Assembly: GCA_028702975.1 (NCBI GenBank)
Contig: JAQVNT010000050.1
Location: forward strand, 1 to 9,265
DNA from: Candidatus Delongbacteria bacterium
GTDB lineage: Bacteria > UBA4055
Length of the DNA stretch: 9,265 bases
Reading direction: 5' to 3'
The translations under genes were made by a program, and so were the position numbers. Shown piece by piece: positions 6,356-9,265 of this stretch (the first letter of the stretch is position 1; each line of letters opens with the position of its first letter). The notes beneath the pieces are model-generated. The model did not search any database. It was not told the origin of the DNA and was given only the letters and a program-made list of their open reading frames with translations.

Positions 6356-7600
6356 TTACCCTTCAAACTTTTTTACGAGTATTGAGGAATTGTGCCCGCC
6401 GAAACCGAATGTGTTGCTGATGGCGTATCTCACAGTTCTTTTTGCGAACTTGTGAGGCGTATAGTCAAGATCGCAAACCGGAAGGTCAGGATTATCCAGG
6501 TTGACTGTAGGATGGACTGTATCTGTCTGGACCGCCTTTATCGTTCCTATAAGTTCTACTGCCCCGGCCGCTCCGAGAAGATGTCCAGTCATGGACTTTG
6601 TTGAATTTATGGCGATCTTGTAAGCGTGTTCTCCGAATGCTTTTTTTATCCCGACGGTCTCCGCATAATCGCCCGTAGGTGTTGCGGTCCCGTGTGTGTT
6701 TATGTGGTCAATATCTTCAGGTTTTATTCCGGCATCGGCCACGGCTGAAAGCATTGCCCTTTTTGCTCCGTCGCCTTCAGGATCAGGTGCTACTATGTCT
6801 TTGGCGTCTCCCGAGAAACCTATTCCTGCCATCTCCGCATATATTCTTGCGCCTCTCTTAACGGCATGTTCATACTCTTCAAGTATCAGCATTCCGGAAC
6901 CTTCGCCCATCACAAAACCGTCCCTGTCTTTATCGAAAGGTCTCGAAGCTTTCTCGGGCTCGTTATTTCGCGTGGAGAGTGCTTTCATATTCGCAAAACC
7001 TGCGATCGCCAGGTCGGTTATAACCGCTTCGGCACCTCCGCAGATAGCAAAATCGGCGTCGCCGTACTGGATAGTTCTGTAAGCTGTTCCTATAGCGTGT
7101 CCCGAAGAAGCGCATGCCGATGTTAGAGAATAGTTCGGACCCTTAAGGTCCCATTTTATTGATATTCGTCCCGCAGCGATATCAGATATCATCATCGGAA
7201 TGAATAATGGGCTGACCCTTCTCGGGCCTTTTTCCATTATCAATTTCTGGTTAGCCTGAAATGTTTCCATCCCTCCTATCCCTGATGCAGTGATCACTGC
7301 AAATTTGTTCCTGTCAATAGAATCAAGGTTAAGACCTGAGTCTTTTATTGCACCTTCAGCGGCTATCAGAGCATATTGAGTGAACCTGTCAAGCCTTTTT
7401 GCCTCATTTCTTTCAAAATAACTCTCGGGTTCGTAATTCTTGATCTCGCCCGCTATCTGAACAGACATTTCTGAGGTGTCAAATCTTTCTATTCTTGATA
7501 TTCCGGAAACTCCGTTCAGAAGATTATTGTAAAACTCCTCAACATTCTTACCTGTCTGAGTAAAAATTCCCATTCCGGTCACAACAACTCTTCGTTTCAT
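6356..7600 (-). CDS. fabF: Beta-ketoacyl-ACP synthase II
   Basis: Condensing enzyme that extends acyl-ACP with malonyl-ACP in type II fatty acid synthesis. It has 414 residues, normal for FabF (E. coli 413). Thiolase-fold halves span about 1-250 and 255-412. Catalytic Cys163 lies in SLTSACASSGHAIGTA, His303 in NTHGTATPTGD and His340 in STKSMTGHLLGAAG, at the same numbering as E. coli FabF. The C-terminal NTFGFGGHN gatekeeper loop is present. The N-terminus GMGIFTQTGKN differs slightly from the usual G(L/I)G-x-(V/L)TPLGN. The ATG at 7600 is preceded only by a weak purine stretch. acpP lies upstream across an 80-nt gap holding a palindrome, and rnc starts 2 nt downstream. Assignment as FabF rather than FabB rests on overall similarity and the acpP neighbour. 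Confidence 0.97.
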   Translation of the reverse strand: MKRRVVVTGMGIFTQTGKNVEEFYNNLLNGVSGISRIERFDTSEMSVQIAGEIKNYEPESYFERNEAKRLDRFTQYALIAAEGAIKDSGLNLDSIDRNKFAVITASGIGGMETFQANQKLIMEKGPRRVSPLFIPMMISDIAAGRISIKWDLKGPNYSLTSACASSGHAIGTAYRTIQYGDADFAICGGAEAVITDLAIAGFANMKALSTRNNEPEKASRPFDKDRDGFVMGEGSGMLILEEYEHAVKRGARIYAEMAGIGFSGDAKDIVAPDPEGDGAKRAMLSAVADAGIKPEDIDHINTHGTATPTGDYAETVGIKKAFGEHAYKIAINSTKSMTGHLLGAAGAVELIGTIKAVQTDTVHPTVNLDNPDLPVCDLDYTPHKFAKRTVRYAISNTFGFGGHNSSILVKKFEG

Positions 7601-7632
7601 ATCTTTTAATCCGTTTTAGTTCTACACTATAT

Positions 7633-7660
7633 AAAATAAGGGAATTAATTCCCTTATTTT
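7633..7660 (-). terminator. 28-bp perfect palindrome between acpP and fabF, probable partial terminator
   Basis: AAAATAAGGGAATT (7633-7646) is followed at once by its exact reverse complement (7647-7660). On the minus strand an RNA hairpin with 12 or more pairs can form 20 nt after the acpP stop, ending in UUAUUUUAUAU, a modest U-rich tail. It could reduce read-through from acpP into fabF, matching the high need for ACP. A protein-binding operator for a dimeric regulator is an alternative. Confidence 0.65.
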
Positions 7661-7680
7661 AAGTCTATTTATGTCAATAA

Positions 7681-7917
7681 TTACTCGCCGAGCTGCTTTT
7701 TAATGAATTCAATAGCAGAACCGACTGTCGTTATCTTCTCAGCATCTTCCTCTTCTATCTTAATGTCGAACTCGTCTTCGAACTTCATTACAAGTTCTAC
7801 TGTTGCGAGAGAATCGGCTCCCAGATCGTTTATGAAAGATGCAGCAGGAACTACCGCAGCTTCTTCAACGCCGAGTTCGTCCATTATAATTTCTTTTACT
7901 TTTTGTTCTACCGACAT
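7681..7917 (-). CDS. acpP: Acyl carrier protein
   Basis: Small acidic carrier that holds growing fatty acyl chains on a 4'-phosphopantetheine arm. It has 78 residues, the usual length. The modification site is Ser36 in the DSL motif of LGADSLATVELVMKFEDEF. Four-helix ACP layout with the typical start SVEQKVKEIIMDELGV and end VGSAIEFIKKQLGE; strongly acidic (EEEDAE). AAGGAG (plus-strand positions 7924-7929) lies 6 nt before the ATG. A near-consensus promoter stands upstream, and a palindromic probable terminator lies between this gene and fabF, so it is likely the most strongly expressed gene of the minus block. Attachment of the arm would need a holo-ACP synthase that is not in the window. 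Confidence 0.98.
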   Translation of the reverse strand: MSVEQKVKEIIMDELGVEEAAVVPAASFINDLGADSLATVELVMKFEDEFDIKIEEEDAEKITTVGSAIEFIKKQLGE

Positions 7918-7954
7918 TTTTATCTCCTTGATTGTTGGTTTTCAAAACGACTGA

Positions 7955-7983
7955 AATATAAATCCTGCATTTTTCTAAGTCAA
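7955..7983 (-). promoter_or_regulatory. Predicted sigma70-type promoter of acpP-fabF-rnc
   Basis: Read on the minus strand: TTGACT (7983-7978) as -35, a 17-bp spacer, and TATATT (7960-7955) as -10. Each matches 5 of 6 consensus bases. Transcription would begin near 7948, giving a leader of about 30 nt before acpP. The same -10 hexamer occurs in the predicted thrS promoter. An AT-rich tract upstream (7984-8022) could act as an UP element. Confidence 0.7.
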
Positions 7984-8022
7984 GAAATTTATCTTTTATT
8001 ATTTTCAAGATGATTTTTAGCA

Positions 8023-8051
8023 TTGACATCGAGGTGTAATTGAAGTAGTTT
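8023..8051 (+). promoter_or_regulatory. Candidate promoter of the C25 protease gene
   Basis: TTGACA at 8023-8028 (perfect -35) is followed after 17 bp by TAGTTT at 8046-8051, only 3 of 6 to the -10 consensus. The start would be near 8057, leaving a leader of about 18 nt before the ATG at 8075. It is weaker than the other two predicted promoters and oriented opposite to the acpP promoter, with 39 AT-rich bases between the two -35 boxes. Confidence 0.45.
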
Positions 8052-8074
8052 TAGGCAAAAATGTGGAGAAATTG

Positions 8075-9265
8075 ATGAAAAAACTGTTTTTAAAGATGAT
8101 TCCTGCGGTTCTACTGTCGTCAGGACTGTCATTTTTTGCGTCTGCTGAAAATTACAGTAAAGAGTTTTCTGGAATATCCGAAACATTCTCTGAGATCACT
8201 TTCAATTTTGATAAAATCGATACTGAAACGGTAGAGGTGGGCGGCCAGTTATTCACCAGGATCGTCTTTGACAGCGGCGTTACGACCGTTCGGAAAGGAT
8301 ATGCTGAACTGCCAGTTTTAAGCGCATCAGTTCAGGTAAGCGACCTTTATGATGTTGTTATTTCGTCAGTTGAAGGTGAATATGAAGAGATCGAACTGGA
8401 ACATCCGCTTCTGCCGTCCAGGGGGACTATATTCAGAAATCAGGACCCGGCATCAGTCCCTTATATTACCGATCCTGAGTCTCTGACAGACTCGATGTAT
8501 CCTCTTTCATCGGCTGAAATTACTGAACCTTTTATATTCAGAGATACTAGAGGAGTCAGTGTTTACGCCTATCCGGTCAGATATAACGCGGCTAAGAGAA
8601 TAGTAAGGATCTACAAAAGTCTTAGTGTGAAACTTGATCAAGATATTTTTTCCTCCACCAATCCGTTAAACAGAAGATCTGAGAAGATCGATCCTACAAT
8701 GAACGATATTTACAGCTCCTTATACATTAATTATAGTGAGCCGAAATTTACACACCAGCTTTCTGAATTTGGAGATATTCTTGTTATAAGTACTTCAAGA
8801 GACACGGAAGTGATCAAACCTTACATCGACTGGAAGAGACAGAAGGGATTCGATGTGAAGAGCATTACGGTAGATACGGGAACCAACGTAAAAGCTGTAA
8901 TTCTGCAAGAGTATCAGCTGAACCCCGATATTCTCTATGTTCAGCTTGTAGGTGACTGGGCGGAAATTAAATCAGATCTCGGACCTGACAGTTCTCCGAC
9001 AGACCCGATGCTCGGATGCGTTTTAGGGACGGATATCTACCCGGAATTAATTATCGGAAGGTTCTCAGCCGGAACAACCACCGATGTTACGACCCAGGTT
9101 AACAAAACGATTTCTTACGAGATGTCGCCGGATATGACAGGAACATGGTACAAATCGGGTCTCGGCATAGGATCTCCGGAGGGTGACGGTATCGGTGATG
9201 ACGGAGAGATAGATTATGCGCACATAGATGTGATCAAGGAGAACAAACTTCTTCCGTTTACATAT
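8075..9265 (+). CDS. Gingipain-like C25 family cysteine peptidase, N-terminal part
   Basis: Open frame of 397 codons with no stop before the right edge; ATG at 8075, GGAG at 8065-8068 with 6-nt spacing. A signal peptide is clear: MKKLFLK, a hydrophobic stretch at 8-21, and ASA at 22-24 before Glu25, so the product is exported. Residues about 25-228 look like the C25 propeptide (YAYPVRYNAAKRIVRIYKSL). The peptidase domain begins near 232: GDILVISTSRD, IKPYIDWKRQKGFDVK, YVQLVGDWAEI, SPTDPMLGC, YPELIIGRFSAG, then LGIGSPEGDGIGDDGEIDY. These match gingipain-type subdomains by family knowledge. The catalytic His and Cys should lie beyond residue 397, so activity cannot be judged. Any C-terminal sorting domain (type IX secretion) would also be outside. 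It is divergent from acpP, with no functional tie apparent. Known relatives are secreted proteases or the PorU sortase. Confidence 0.88.
   Translation, partial: MKKLFLKMIPAVLLSSGLSFFASAENYSKEFSGISETFSEITFNFDKIDTETVEVGGQLFTRIVFDSGVTTVRKGYAELPVLSASVQVSDLYDVVISSVEGEYEEIELEHPLLPSRGTIFRNQDPASVPYITDPESLTDSMYPLSSAEITEPFIFRDTRGVSVYAYPVRYNAAKRIVRIYKSLSVKLDQDIFSSTNPLNRRSEKIDPTMNDIYSSLYINYSEPKFTHQLSEFGDILVISTSRDTEVIKPYIDWKRQKGFDVKSITVDTGTNVKAVILQEYQLNPDILYVQLVGDWAEIKSDLGPDSSPTDPMLGCVLGTDIYPELIIGRFSAGTTTDVTTQVNKTISYEMSPDMTGTWYKSGLGIGSPEGDGIGDDGEIDYAHIDVIKENKLLPFTY

Noticed and set aside
6392..7126. Several plus-strand open frames opposite fabF
   Set aside because: They are antisense shadows of a well-conserved gene, with no ribosome binding sites and low-complexity products.
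7672..7677. TTGACA on the minus strand just after the acpP stop as a -35 box for fabF
   Set aside because: No -10-like hexamer at 16-18 bp; the bases there belong to the palindrome (AGGGAA).
1..9265. Search for CRISPR arrays, insertion sequences, tRNA or rRNA genes, and a novel multi-gene system
   Set aside because: No regular repeats, transposase frames or RNA-gene signatures were seen; apart from the C25 protease, all genes are core housekeeping functions.

Overview
The window is a housekeeping chromosomal segment of a bacterium. It holds two converging gene blocks and the start of a secreted protease gene. The gene set points to the Fibrobacteres-Chlorobi-Bacteroidetes (FCB) supergroup or a related candidate phylum: ileS followed by a DksA-like zinc-finger gene and lspA, an acpP-fabF-rnc run, and a gingipain-type (C25) protease. 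Unlike typical Bacteroidota, most genes here have clear AAGGAG-type ribosome binding sites. Three TTGACN / 17 bp / -10 promoters are also visible. I therefore favour a non-Bacteroidota FCB lineage; this is inference, and no species can be named.

Plus-strand block (1-5527): the 3' part of a eukaryote-like (type 2) ileS, a TraR/DksA-family C4 zinc-finger protein, lspA, then thrS-infC-rpmI-rplT, closed by a strong hairpin terminator. A near-consensus promoter overlaps the lspA stop codon and should drive the thrS-infC-rpmI-rplT translation operon. infC begins with the rare start codon AUU at 4355, which gives a protein of 180 residues. A start at the first in-frame ATG (4412) would lose 19 residues. 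Small hairpins lie in the thrS leader and across the rpmI stop codon.

Minus-strand block (7983 down to 5550): a near-consensus promoter, acpP, a perfect 28-bp palindrome (probable partial terminator), fabF, and rnc with a TTG start 2 nt after fabF. AcpP carries the acyl chains that FabF elongates; rnc encodes RNase III. The terminator at 5501-5527 has A5/T5 flanks and can serve both converging blocks.

Right end (7984-9265): an AT-rich divergent promoter region, then a plus-strand gene running off the window. It encodes an exported gingipain-like C25 cysteine peptidase: signal peptide, propeptide and the first part of the catalytic domain. The catalytic His and Cys would lie beyond the edge. 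I see no mobile elements, CRISPR arrays, tRNA or rRNA genes, and no clearly novel multi-gene system. The most noteworthy items are regulatory details (AUU infC start, promoter over the lspA stop, small leader hairpins) and the truncated protease.
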